Below, in pieces: positions 1 to 7,904 of a stretch of 64,000 bases of DNA; position 1 is the stretch's first letter, and every line of letters starts with the position of its first letter. Position numbers and translations under genes: made by a program. The notes beneath the pieces are model-generated. The model was not told the origin of the DNA, ran no database searches, and saw only the letters and a list, made by a program, of their open reading frames with translations. The stretch spans positions 62,001-126,000 of the forward strand of contig NZ_PDHM01000013.1 of the NCBI RefSeq assembly GCF_002573715.1, written 5' to 3'. This DNA comes from Paenibacillus sp. EZ-K15. GTDB lineage: Bacteria > Bacillota > Bacilli > Paenibacillales > Paenibacillaceae.

Positions 1-1059
1 TGCTGCGTTGCCATTATCGAAATGGATGACATGGCCTGGAAATTGAAGGCGTTTTCAGATGATCAGCGGAAATTCGCCATCGATCATGGATTTCGGTTGA
101 TCAGCGATTATCTTCAAGACCGGAAGCTGGGAATATATTGCAAAACGGGAGATGACAAGGTTGTCATCGTCATCAACGCTGCAGGGCTCAATGCTGCGGA
201 GTCGATGCAGTCCTTGGTTGAACATGTCCGCAGCCATTCCAACTTGACGATTACGGTTGGACTGGGCTCGGAGGTTGACTCCCTTCAAGACGCCCCTGAA
301 TCCTACCTGCAAGCCCGCGAGGCGCTTGCAACGAAAATGTTTATCGGCAAATGCCGGGTAATTACGCTGGAGCAAACGGCGGGCGAGATCGTTCAAACAT
401 CGTTGGATCTGGAGCAAATCATGGAACGAATGTTTGCGGCCACCGCGAATTACGACCTTGTGCGCATTCACGACAGCTTGGAACAGCTCTTCGAATTGGT
501 GCAGAGCCTGAAGGACAAGTTGTCTGTTTACAATTTTGCGTTATATGTGGTTTCGAAAACGGATTTTTTCCTGCAGTCGCTGAACGTCAGTCTGTATGAC
601 CTATTAAGCATAGAGCTAAAAAATTTGAACTTGCTTTACGATTTTGAGACGATTGCCGACATTAAGTCGTGGCTGCGCAAGCAATTGTTTGAGGTTTCCG
701 AGCATCTGCATAACAAAAAGAAAAATCCGAACCGGAAGCTGATTGACGAAATTGAACGATACGTTGAAGCGAATCTGGAGACATCGCTGCAGCTGCGGAA
801 TGTAGCCAAGCTGTTCGGCTTTTCGCCCAACTATTTGGGTTATTTGTTTAAAGAGGTGACCGATGAACATTTCAGTGATTTCGTAACGAAGAAACGGATG
901 GAGAAAGCGCGGGAGTTGCTCCAGGACCCGAAGTTGAAAATATTTGAGGCGGCACACCGGGTAGGTTATCAGAATCTGACCATGTTCAGCAGGCATTTCA
1001 AGCAGAGTTTCGGTCTTCCGCCAGTCGATTATCGTAAGCAAGGCAGTGGTCATAAATGA
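1..1059 (+). CDS. YesN-type response regulator, AraC HTH output (5' truncated)
   Basis: The reading frame is open from base 1 and begins inside the protein, so the N-terminal receiver domain lies outside the window. The visible part has the degenerate middle domain usual in YesN proteins and a C-terminal AraC/XylS double helix-turn-helix (about the last 100 residues, with FGFSPNYLGYLFKEVT and VGYQNLTMFSRHFKQ). In this family the regulator is phosphorylated by a YesM-type kinase and activates genes for plant-polysaccharide or oligosaccharide use. Its stop overlaps the start of the downstream kinase gene by four bases (ATGA), so the two are translationally coupled. The exact sugar signal cannot be read from the sequence. 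Confidence 0.93.
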   Translation, partial: CCVAIIEMDDMAWKLKAFSDDQRKFAIDHGFRLISDYLQDRKLGIYCKTGDDKVVIVINAAGLNAAESMQSLVEHVRSHSNLTITVGLGSEVDSLQDAPESYLQAREALATKMFIGKCRVITLEQTAGEIVQTSLDLEQIMERMFAATANYDLVRIHDSLEQLFELVQSLKDKLSVYNFALYVVSKTDFFLQSLNVSLYDLLSIELKNLNLLYDFETIADIKSWLRKQLFEVSEHLHNKKKNPNRKLIDEIERYVEANLETSLQLRNVAKLFGFSPNYLGYLFKEVTDEHFSDFVTKKRMEKARELLQDPKLKIFEAAHRVGYQNLTMFSRHFKQSFGLPPVDYRKQGSGHK

Positions 1060-2780
1060 AACGGTTCTCCTTCAGGTTCAAACTAATGGCCTCTTATATG
1101 CTGCTGGTTATCGTGCCCGTCATTTCAATTGGTTATTATGCTTATTATACTTCCGTACAATATGTGAAAGAACAGACGATCCAAAATGTGAAAGGCACGT
1201 TAAAGCAGGCTAGCGATAACATCGAGGGAAGAATGAAAACGGTGGAGCAGGTCGATAATCAGCTTTATCTCGATCAGTCGCTGCAGCGGGCATTAAGTAA
1301 ACGGCTCGAGCCCTTGGAAAGCTATCGGACCGTCACTCAAAACATCATTCCAAAGCTGGAATCAGCATTGAATTTGTCATCGAACAACGTCGTGATTGAT
1401 TTGTTTTTGCATAACGAAGCCTTGCCGGAAATCTATGATACAGAAACCGGCGAGGACCCGCTCTTGCAAGGCAAACGGTATAATCTTACTCATTATCAAC
1501 GAGCCGAGCATCTGGATTGGGTGAAAAGGTTTGATGAAATGGCTGTGGAATCCTTGTGGATGCAGGTTGATTCGGATTCGAAGTTCGGTAATGTTTCTTG
1601 GCTTAGAAAGATGATGGATTTTCAAACCATCAAGGCGATTGGTATTATGCGGATTACCGTCAAAATGGACGATTTATTCGGAAACCTGAATTACAGTAAT
1701 AGCGGGGACGGCATCCCTGGATATTTCGCCGTGATCAACGAGCAGAACGAAACGGTATACGAGAACAGGAGCAATCCGCTCCCTGAGGATTGGCAAGCTG
1801 AGGCGGAAGCTTATATGCAAATTCATGAGCCTATCGAAGGCATAAACTGGCGGATTATGGCGCTTGTTCCGCTTCAGGAGCTGGAACAAGCTGCACAGAA
1901 AGTAAAAAATGTGACGCTGCTCATCTGCGTTGCGAGTTTTTTGGTACTCGTGGCGATCGGCGCGATGGTTTCCGATACATTTTCGAAGCAAATCCACAGG
2001 ATTTCCCGTTCCCTCCGAGCATTTCAGGAAGGGAATTTTGCGAAGCGGATCCAATACTCCGGCTCCGATGAGTTTGCGCAAATTGCCACTGCATTCAATG
2101 AGATGGCGGAGAATATAGAAGACCTGATTCAGGAGGTCTACATCAGCAACTTGCAGAAAAAAGAAGCCGAGCTGGATGCGCTTCAGGCTCAAATTAAACC
2201 GCATTTTTTGTACAATACGTTATCATCGATCAGTAGGCTTGCGCGTTTAGGCGAAACGGAGAAGCTGCACCAAATGGTTAGCGAGCTGGCAACGTTCTAC
2301 CGTCTGACCTTGAACCAGGGAAGAACGATCATTCCGATTCGCGAGGAAATCCAGCAGGTCCGATCGTACATCGGCATTCAAAAGATTAAGCATGTCGACA
2401 GGCTTGATGTAAGCTTTGACATTCAATACTCTGTCTTGGAATACGATACGGTGAAGCTGATTTTGCAGCCGTTTGTTGAAAACGCCCTGGAACATGCCAT
2501 GTCTGAAGAGCCCCTTCACATCCGGATCGTCGCTTATCAGGAAGAAGGGACCATCGTGATGAAAGTTATCGATAACGGAGTCGGTATGAGTGAGGAAACG
2601 ATAAGTAAAATATTGGGGTACAAGGATCAAAGCGTTGGTTACGGGATCCGAAATGTAAATGAGCGGATCAAGCTGCAATTCGGAGAATCGTTCGGCGTCA
2701 CGATGGAGAGCGAATTGGGTTTAGGAACGACGGTTCGTATCGTCATTCCGTTATATCGGGAGTTATCAGTTACAAGGTGA
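1056..2780 (+). CDS. YesM-family sensor histidine kinase
   Basis: A 574-residue membrane kinase. There is an N-terminal membrane segment at about residues 9-29, an extracytoplasmic sensor region, a second membrane segment at about 286-306, a HAMP linker, a His_kinase domain with the phospho-acceptor in HFLYN (His about 383) and an HATPase_c domain with the N-box FVENALEHA and a GVGM glycine motif. This is the standard LytS/YesM layout, partnered with the upstream YesN regulator (start overlaps its stop by four bases). Such pairs in Paenibacillus usually govern sugar ABC transporters and glycosidases. The GH43 gene just downstream is the natural candidate target, though that is inference from position. 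Confidence 0.93.
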   Translation: MKRFSFRFKLMASYMLLVIVPVISIGYYAYYTSVQYVKEQTIQNVKGTLKQASDNIEGRMKTVEQVDNQLYLDQSLQRALSKRLEPLESYRTVTQNIIPKLESALNLSSNNVVIDLFLHNEALPEIYDTETGEDPLLQGKRYNLTHYQRAEHLDWVKRFDEMAVESLWMQVDSDSKFGNVSWLRKMMDFQTIKAIGIMRITVKMDDLFGNLNYSNSGDGIPGYFAVINEQNETVYENRSNPLPEDWQAEAEAYMQIHEPIEGINWRIMALVPLQELEQAAQKVKNVTLLICVASFLVLVAIGAMVSDTFSKQIHRISRSLRAFQEGNFAKRIQYSGSDEFAQIATAFNEMAENIEDLIQEVYISNLQKKEAELDALQAQIKPHFLYNTLSSISRLARLGETEKLHQMVSELATFYRLTLNQGRTIIPIREEIQQVRSYIGIQKIKHVDRLDVSFDIQYSVLEYDTVKLILQPFVENALEHAMSEEPLHIRIVAYQEEGTIVMKVIDNGVGMSEETISKILGYKDQSVGYGIRNVNERIKLQFGESFGVTMESELGLGTTVRIVIPLYRELSVTR

Positions 2781-2880
2781 ACTACCCACCACCTGCATTT
2801 TAGCTGCGGGGTTCTAAGGTAATCGTACCTATCGGCACTAGATTAACTTAGCTATCAAAAAATTGGAGGTACTATTAACG

Positions 2881-5196
2881 ATGAGAAGAGAAGTTACAGA
2901 TCCTACAACTCCCATAATTATTCCTACAAATGGATGGATTGCTGACAATGGAAATGGTACCTATACCAATCCGATTATGTGGGGTGACTATCCGGATAAT
3001 GATATTATAAGAGTTGGTGACACATACTATATGTCTTCAACAAGTATGCATTTATTTCCAGGGTGTCCAATTATGAGTTCAAAAGATTTAGTCAATTGGG
3101 AATATGAAAGTTATGCTGTTGATCGAATGGAAGGTGACCCATACGATCTTATCCATGGCGATGTTTATGATGAAGGTCCATGGGCAACGAGTTTAAGATA
3201 TCATAACAGTAAATTTCACCTTATGTTTAATATCAATGGAGATGCTGCATATGTAAGTATTGCAGATCGGGCAAAGGGACCTTGGACATTGTATAAACTG
3301 GAAGACGAACTTTATGATCCAGGATTATTGTTTGACGATGATGGGAAAATCTATGTCGTACATGGACAAGGAGAACTCTATCTTAGTGAGCTTGCGATCA
3401 TGGATGAAGCAACTGGCCGACTATCTATCATATCAAAGAGAGAACCAGGTGCCAAAAGAAACGGTAAGAAGATATATGCTTATCCGTGTTCCGGTCATCC
3501 TTACCATGGGTATAATGAAGGCGCTCATGTATATAAAATAGATGGCCGCTACTATATTCTAACTACGCCGATTTGGAAGCATGGTTCAAAAAAAGAAGTT
3601 GCCATTAGAACAAAGGATTTAGCAAACGGACCTTATGAAGTTGAGGATATTATGGCAAGCTTTATGAATTTCTGGGGTAACGGCATCCATCAAGGGGGGA
3701 TTGTCGATGTTCCTCAGGAAGATGGTTCTTCAGAATGGTGGGCGATTATATTCCAAGATCGATCGAAGCTTGGTAGAGTACCTACCCTTCAGCCCGTGAC
3801 ATGGAAGAATGGCTGGCCGTACATGGGGCAGGTCGATGGCGAAAAAGCTGTTGCTACACATAGAAAGCCTAATATCTCCAATTTGGAGTATGTTGAACCC
3901 AAGGGGCCTCCAACTTCGGATGACTTTAGCACGAATACGTTAGGGTTGCAGTGGCAATGGAATCACAATCCGGATAACAGGAAATGGAGTCTTGAAGAAA
4001 GACCAGGGTTTATGAGACTTCATACTTCAAGCGTAACGGATAACTTAACCTATGCAAGGAATACGCTTACACAGCGGGTCGTTGGACCAGATTGTATAGG
4101 GATGGTTAAGTTAGATGTGGGTCATATGGCCGATGGTGATTTCGCAGGTCTATGTTTAATGCAAAAAAACTTTACTTTCATTGGGATCAAAAATGAAGAG
4201 GGTCATAAATCTATACTTATCAATGATAATGCGACTGAACATGTATGCGTGAATATATCTGCAGGCATGAAGGACGTATGGTTAAGGGCTGAGATTCCAA
4301 GACATGAGTATAGAATGGAGTTTTCATATAGTTTAGACGGTATCCATTTTACACGACTTGGCGGAAGATACGATATGCACTATGGAACCTATGTAGGAAT
4401 GAGGTTCGGTATTTTCAACTATGCAACAACGAATCTTGGCGGATATGTAGATGTAGATTCCTTTGAATTAACAACGACTGAAAATCAAGGTAACCTCTTT
4501 GGCATAAATAGAAAAATTGATGCTGAGCGTTACGACGATCAAAAGTTTGTTTCAGATAAGGAGCTGCAAATCAACTCAATAACAGAATGGACAAACGATG
4601 ATGTAAACAGTGGATATGATCTAAGTATATCTAATCTAAAAGACGGAGATTGGTTGCAATATGATCAAGTGGATTTTGGTGCTGGTGATGCAGCATGGTT
4701 TAATGCACGAGTAGCAAGTTCATTAACCGGAGGTACGATTGAGGTAAGGCTTGATCGCATTGATGGCGATTTAATAAGCACACTTCATATTTCAAATACA
4801 GGCGATATAAATAAATATGTAAATGCTAAGAGTGACCTTACAAAAAAAGTTTCTGGGAAACAAAAGGTATACCTTGTGTTTCATGGCGCGAGTCAAAATA
4901 TGTGCAAACTTAATTGGTTTATGTTTGGTTCCGGAGAATTTCCTCAAATCCCTCCCGTTCCGGAAAATTTGACGGTTGTGGGTGAGAATGAATCCATTCT
5001 AAATATGAAATGGGATGATTCTCCAGGAGCACTGCAATACGACCTGATGTTCGATGGCAGCGTTATAAGTAATGCTGCTAGTGATTTCTCACAAACTGGT
5101 CTCGCACCGCGCTCCAGCCATACTGTAAAGGTAAGGGCTAAAAACTTTGCTGGTTATAGTGAATGGAGTGATGAAGTTACAACCGTAAACCATTGA
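2881..5196 (+). CDS. Glycoside hydrolase family 43 with CBM6 and Fn3 domains
   Basis: Start chosen at ATG 2881 because GGAGG at 2865-2869 is its ribosome binding site; an upstream in-frame TTG overlaps that site. The 771-residue protein has a five-blade GH43 domain (about 20-335) with the likely catalytic Asp in GDYPDND, a second Asp in YDPGLLFDDD and the acid Glu in YNEGAHVYK. A DUF1349-like beta-sandwich follows (about 345-545), then a CBM6-like carbohydrate-binding module (about 550-690) and a C-terminal fibronectin type III repeat. Expected activity is beta-xylosidase or alpha-arabinofuranosidase on hemicellulose fragments. No signal peptide is visible, unusual for a protein with CBM6 and Fn3. 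The gene is more AT-rich than the kinase gene before it. Confidence 0.9.
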   Translation: MRREVTDPTTPIIIPTNGWIADNGNGTYTNPIMWGDYPDNDIIRVGDTYYMSSTSMHLFPGCPIMSSKDLVNWEYESYAVDRMEGDPYDLIHGDVYDEGPWATSLRYHNSKFHLMFNINGDAAYVSIADRAKGPWTLYKLEDELYDPGLLFDDDGKIYVVHGQGELYLSELAIMDEATGRLSIISKREPGAKRNGKKIYAYPCSGHPYHGYNEGAHVYKIDGRYYILTTPIWKHGSKKEVAIRTKDLANGPYEVEDIMASFMNFWGNGIHQGGIVDVPQEDGSSEWWAIIFQDRSKLGRVPTLQPVTWKNGWPYMGQVDGEKAVATHRKPNISNLEYVEPKGPPTSDDFSTNTLGLQWQWNHNPDNRKWSLEERPGFMRLHTSSVTDNLTYARNTLTQRVVGPDCIGMVKLDVGHMADGDFAGLCLMQKNFTFIGIKNEEGHKSILINDNATEHVCVNISAGMKDVWLRAEIPRHEYRMEFSYSLDGIHFTRLGGRYDMHYGTYVGMRFGIFNYATTNLGGYVDVDSFELTTTENQGNLFGINRKIDAERYDDQKFVSDKELQINSITEWTNDDVNSGYDLSISNLKDGDWLQYDQVDFGAGDAAWFNARVASSLTGGTIEVRLDRIDGDLISTLHISNTGDINKYVNAKSDLTKKVSGKQKVYLVFHGASQNMCKLNWFMFGSGEFPQIPPVPENLTVVGENESILNMKWDDSPGALQYDLMFDGSVISNAASDFSQTGLAPRSSHTVKVRAKNFAGYSEWSDEVTTVNH

Positions 5197-5319
5197 TCAG
5201 GCCTTATCTTTTGGGCTGCTAGACCCGATCCACCGGCGGACGTTCCATGGACAATTTAATGATAACCAGAGTAACTTCATGTACTTGCGAAACTTGAGAT
5301 TATATCTTAATGAAATAAA

Positions 5320-5357
5320 AATAGACTTTTTAGGGTACCTCGTACGTCTTACATATA
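5320..5357 (+). promoter_or_regulatory. Candidate ECF (SigV-type) promoter, copy 1
   Basis: Contains ATAGAC, a T-run, GGGTACCTCG and CGTCTT. The same arrangement recurs at 6151-6187 in front of the ECF sigma gene, with one base less in the T-run. CGTC is the usual -10 core for Bacillus ECF sigma factors; GAC lies 18 bases upstream here and 17 in the other copy. Assignment as a promoter is inference. Confidence 0.6.
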
Positions 5358-5391
5358 TAAGGCAAGCATAATACAATTGGAGGTTTATAAA

Positions 5392-5973
5392 ATGAAGAAA
5401 CAAAATGTGAAGAAAATTACTCTTTTGGCAGCAGGTGTCATTTGTGCAGCGGCAATCCTCACACCTCAAGTTTCGCTGGCAAAACAAGCAACCTCAGTTC
5501 CGCAAGCGGTAACGAAGCACACTGAGAAAACGTCACCCAAGTTGGAAATTGGGCAAAAATTTAACGTACCCGAACTTAAATTAAAGGAAAATACGTATGT
5601 ACTAGATTACAAAATTTCAGATGTTAATGGCGATTCTGTTGCTGACCAAGTAATACTGGTAGGCACAAAAGAAAAGATTGATGGAAAATTGGATGCGTAT
5701 GCCAGCGATTTATCGATCATCGTGCAAGATGGAAAAAAACAAAAATATTTAAAATATGATTGGTTAAACAAAGGAACAGATGGTACTTTGTACGGGGAAC
5801 TTGGGAGGGAGCCAAACTTAATTATTGGCGACTATACGGGTGACAAAGTGGATGATATCATTGTTACGGCTCCTCAAGGAGGGAATGGGGGATTCGTAGA
5901 TCATCTTGTTTTATCTTGGCAAGAAAATAAACTTAAGGTTGTTTTTGCGGACAATCAGGACACTGTAAAATAA
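5392..5973 (+). CDS. Secreted protein with FG-GAP-like DxNGDxxxD motifs
   Basis: ATG 5392 follows GGAGG in TTGGAGGTTTATAAA; an in-frame TTG inside that ribosome binding site was rejected as the start. The 193-residue product has a typical signal peptide (KKITLLAAGVICAAAIL, cleavage near SLAKQ). The mature part has two calcium-loop-like motifs, DVNGDSVADQ and GDYTGDKVDD, as in FG-GAP/VCBS or dockerin-like loops. No enzyme motif is seen. A promoter-like element upstream is nearly identical to the one before the SigV-like gene, so this protein is probably a member of that sigma regulon and acts at the cell surface. A terminator follows. Function is otherwise unknown. Confidence 0.8.
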   Translation: MKKQNVKKITLLAAGVICAAAILTPQVSLAKQATSVPQAVTKHTEKTSPKLEIGQKFNVPELKLKENTYVLDYKISDVNGDSVADQVILVGTKEKIDGKLDAYASDLSIIVQDGKKQKYLKYDWLNKGTDGTLYGELGREPNLIIGDYTGDKVDDIIVTAPQGGNGGFVDHLVLSWQENKLKVVFADNQDTVK

Positions 5974-6023
5974 TAAAAAAGTATTTGTCCGTCTCAAATT
6001 TCGTAAATTATAATTTTAACGCC

Positions 6024-6066
6024 AAAAAACTCGATTTACCTAAATAGGGGCATCGAGTTTTTTTGT
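6024..6066 (+). terminator. Intrinsic terminator after the secreted-protein gene
   Basis: Inverted repeat AAACTCGAT / ATCGAGTTT with a loop of about 17 bases, followed by a run of T. Confidence 0.85.
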
Positions 6067-6150
6067 TTTGAGCAGATGGCCCATAGGATTGAAAGAGTCT
6101 AAGCAAAAAACTCAGCAATTCCGTAGCTGCCAAGCTTTTCCTTTAACGTA

Positions 6151-6187
6151 AATAGACTTTTTGGGTACCTCGCACGTCTTATATATG
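6151..6187 (+). promoter_or_regulatory. Candidate ECF autoregulatory promoter, copy 2
   Basis: ATAGACTTTTTGGGTACCTC followed by GCACGTCTTATATAT, nearly identical to 5320-5357. It lies about 45 bases ahead of the start of the ECF sigma gene, as expected for an ECF factor that transcribes its own operon. A regulatory reading is inference from the duplication and the CGTC core. Confidence 0.65.
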
Positions 6188-6229
6188 AGAGGCATGAGAA
6201 TGATGCGCGCGTATCAAAGGAGAGTTTCT

Positions 6230-6733
6230 ATGAATAACAAGTTAGACAAAAAACTTACTCGTTTTATTACGGAAAACAAGGAGGATATGTATCTTTTTGC
6301 ATTCAGTTATGTAAAGAATGCTGAAGACGCGTTGGATATTGTCCAGGATTCCATTCATAAGGCTTTGTTATCTTCAGAAACCTTAAAATCCGAAGGTTCG
6401 ATGAAAAGCTGGTTTTATAGGATTGTGATGAATACATCTCTCGATTTCCTAAGAAAACATAAGAGAATTCAACTTGTAGACGATCAGACGCTTGAGTCGC
6501 ACATCCCATCAAATGAAGATGTCTACCATGACATTGACCTGGAGAAGGCTTTGGACGAATTACCCTGTGCCTTTCGGACCGTAGTGATACTTAGATATTT
6601 TGAAGACATGAAGATTGAGGAAATTGCGGAAGTGCTTAACGAAAACATCAGTACCGTAAAATCAAGATTGTATAAGGCCCTTCGTAAACTTCGAATTCGA
6701 ATGAACAACGAAACGTTGGAGGAGGTCAAGTAA
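6230..6733 (+). CDS. sigV: ECF sigma factor, SigV-like
   Basis: Start ATG 6230 is preceded by AAAGGAGAG; the open frame upstream overlaps the promoter and is not coding. The 167 residues carry sigma region 2 (about 15-80, YLFAFSYVKNAEDALDIVQDS) and region 4.2 (about 110-155, VVILRYFEDMKIEEIAEVL with the HTH NENISTVKSRLYKALRKLR). Length matches Bacillus SigV. The next gene encodes an RsiV-type anti-sigma factor one base after the stop, followed by an OatA-like gene, the same order as sigV-rsiV-oatA of B. subtilis. SigV is activated by lysozyme and turns on peptidoglycan modification. Confidence 0.9.
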   Translation: MNNKLDKKLTRFITENKEDMYLFAFSYVKNAEDALDIVQDSIHKALLSSETLKSEGSMKSWFYRIVMNTSLDFLRKHKRIQLVDDQTLESHIPSNEDVYHDIDLEKALDELPCAFRTVVILRYFEDMKIEEIAEVLNENISTVKSRLYKALRKLRIRMNNETLEEVK

Positions 6734-6734
6734 A

Positions 6735-7604
6735 ATGCATGAACAGTTGGAACAATTGAAACAAAAATATAAAAATGTGCCCATCCCTAATGAATTGGAT
6801 TTTGTCGTGAAGAAAGCTCTCAAGCAGAAAAAGAAAAAACATGCGAACATAATGAAAAGCCTCGCTGCAGTCGGGGTAGCCGCTATTCTGTTTATAACAG
6901 GGATTAATACTAGTCCTGCCTTTGCAAAAGCTTTAACAGAAGTTCCCGTGGTTGGCTCGCTTGTCAAGGTACTCACTTTTACTGAATTTAAAGTAGATGA
7001 CGGAACTGCCAAGGCCGATATCAAAGTTCCTGCCATTACGAACATGGAAAATAAAACGCTGGAAGCCACCCTAAATGACAAATACCTTGAGGAAAATAAA
7101 AAGCTGTATAACGGTTTTAAAGAAGAAATGGAGGAATTAAAGAAAAATGGCGGAGGGCACGTAGGCGTTAAAAGCGATTATGTAATCAAAACCGATAATG
7201 AACAGATCCTTGTTGTGGGCAGATATGTTGTTAATACGGTAGGTTCATCCTCGACAACCTTTAAATACGACACGGTTGACAAGAAAAATCAACTTTTGAT
7301 TACATTGCCAAGTTTATTTAAAAATGATAGCTATATCAGCCTGATCAGTGAAAATATTCAAGAACAAATGAGACAGCAAATGAGGTCGGATCGGGACAAA
7401 ACGTATTGGGTAGACGGTAAAGTAGATTTTGAAAGTTTTAAGAGCATTGCCAAAGATCAGTCCTTCTATATAAACAATGAAGGAAAACTTGTCATCTCCT
7501 TTGATAAATACGAAGTCGCTCCGGGGTATATGGGTGTGGTGGAATTTGTTATACCGACCGATGTGATTGCAGATGCACTAGTTAGTAATGAATATATAAA
7601 ATAA
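6735..7604 (+). CDS. rsiV: RsiV-like anti-sigma factor, DUF3298 lysozyme-sensing domain
   Basis: A 289-residue single-pass membrane protein. The cytoplasmic N-terminus (about 1-38) should bind the sigma factor. A membrane segment follows (about 39-60, LAAVGVAAILFITGI), then SPAFAKA, a signal-peptidase-like site. In RsiV such a site is where lysozyme-triggered cleavage begins. The extracellular part has the DUF4163/DUF3298 fold (for example ITLPSLFKND and ISFDKYEVAPGYMGVVEF). In B. subtilis RsiV this domain binds lysozyme directly. The gene is co-transcribed with the sigma gene (one-base gap). Confidence 0.9.
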   Translation: MHEQLEQLKQKYKNVPIPNELDFVVKKALKQKKKKHANIMKSLAAVGVAAILFITGINTSPAFAKALTEVPVVGSLVKVLTFTEFKVDDGTAKADIKVPAITNMENKTLEATLNDKYLEENKKLYNGFKEEMEELKKNGGGHVGVKSDYVIKTDNEQILVVGRYVVNTVGSSSTTFKYDTVDKKNQLLITLPSLFKNDSYISLISENIQEQMRQQMRSDRDKTYWVDGKVDFESFKSIAKDQSFYINNEGKLVISFDKYEVAPGYMGVVEFVIPTDVIADALVSNEYIK

Positions 7605-7904
7605 AATTCGAAATCGAGTAGTAGGCGTACGAAAAACGGGCCGACGGTATCGTATGATTACTATATTTACTTTCGGTCCGACGTACATGTTTCGGTATTC
7701 GTCGTACAAGTTTTTCAATGAGTCAATCGCCGGGCTATGTTGAAAATCTAACTTATCGAGATTGAAAGGGCAGAATACAGATGTATAGCATAAAACGAAT
7801 AAAGGAGAACAGTTGCAGACAGATCACGACGGCGAACCGCATGACAAACGAACGAATCCCGCCATTTACAATGAAAGCTGATATAGATAGGGAAGGCGGC
7901 CGAT
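7605..7904. other. Intergenic region between anti-sigma and acyltransferase genes
   Basis: Three hundred bases with some imperfect inverted repeats (around ACGGGCCGAC and TCGGTCCGAC) but no clear terminator. No copy of the ECF promoter element was found, so co-transcription of the acyltransferase gene with sigV-rsiV is possible but unproven. Confidence 0.4.

Noticed and set aside
5320..6187. The repeated 30-base element read as ends of a small insertion sequence
   Set aside because: The copies are direct, not inverted, and lie at matching distances before two genes, which fits a promoter better.
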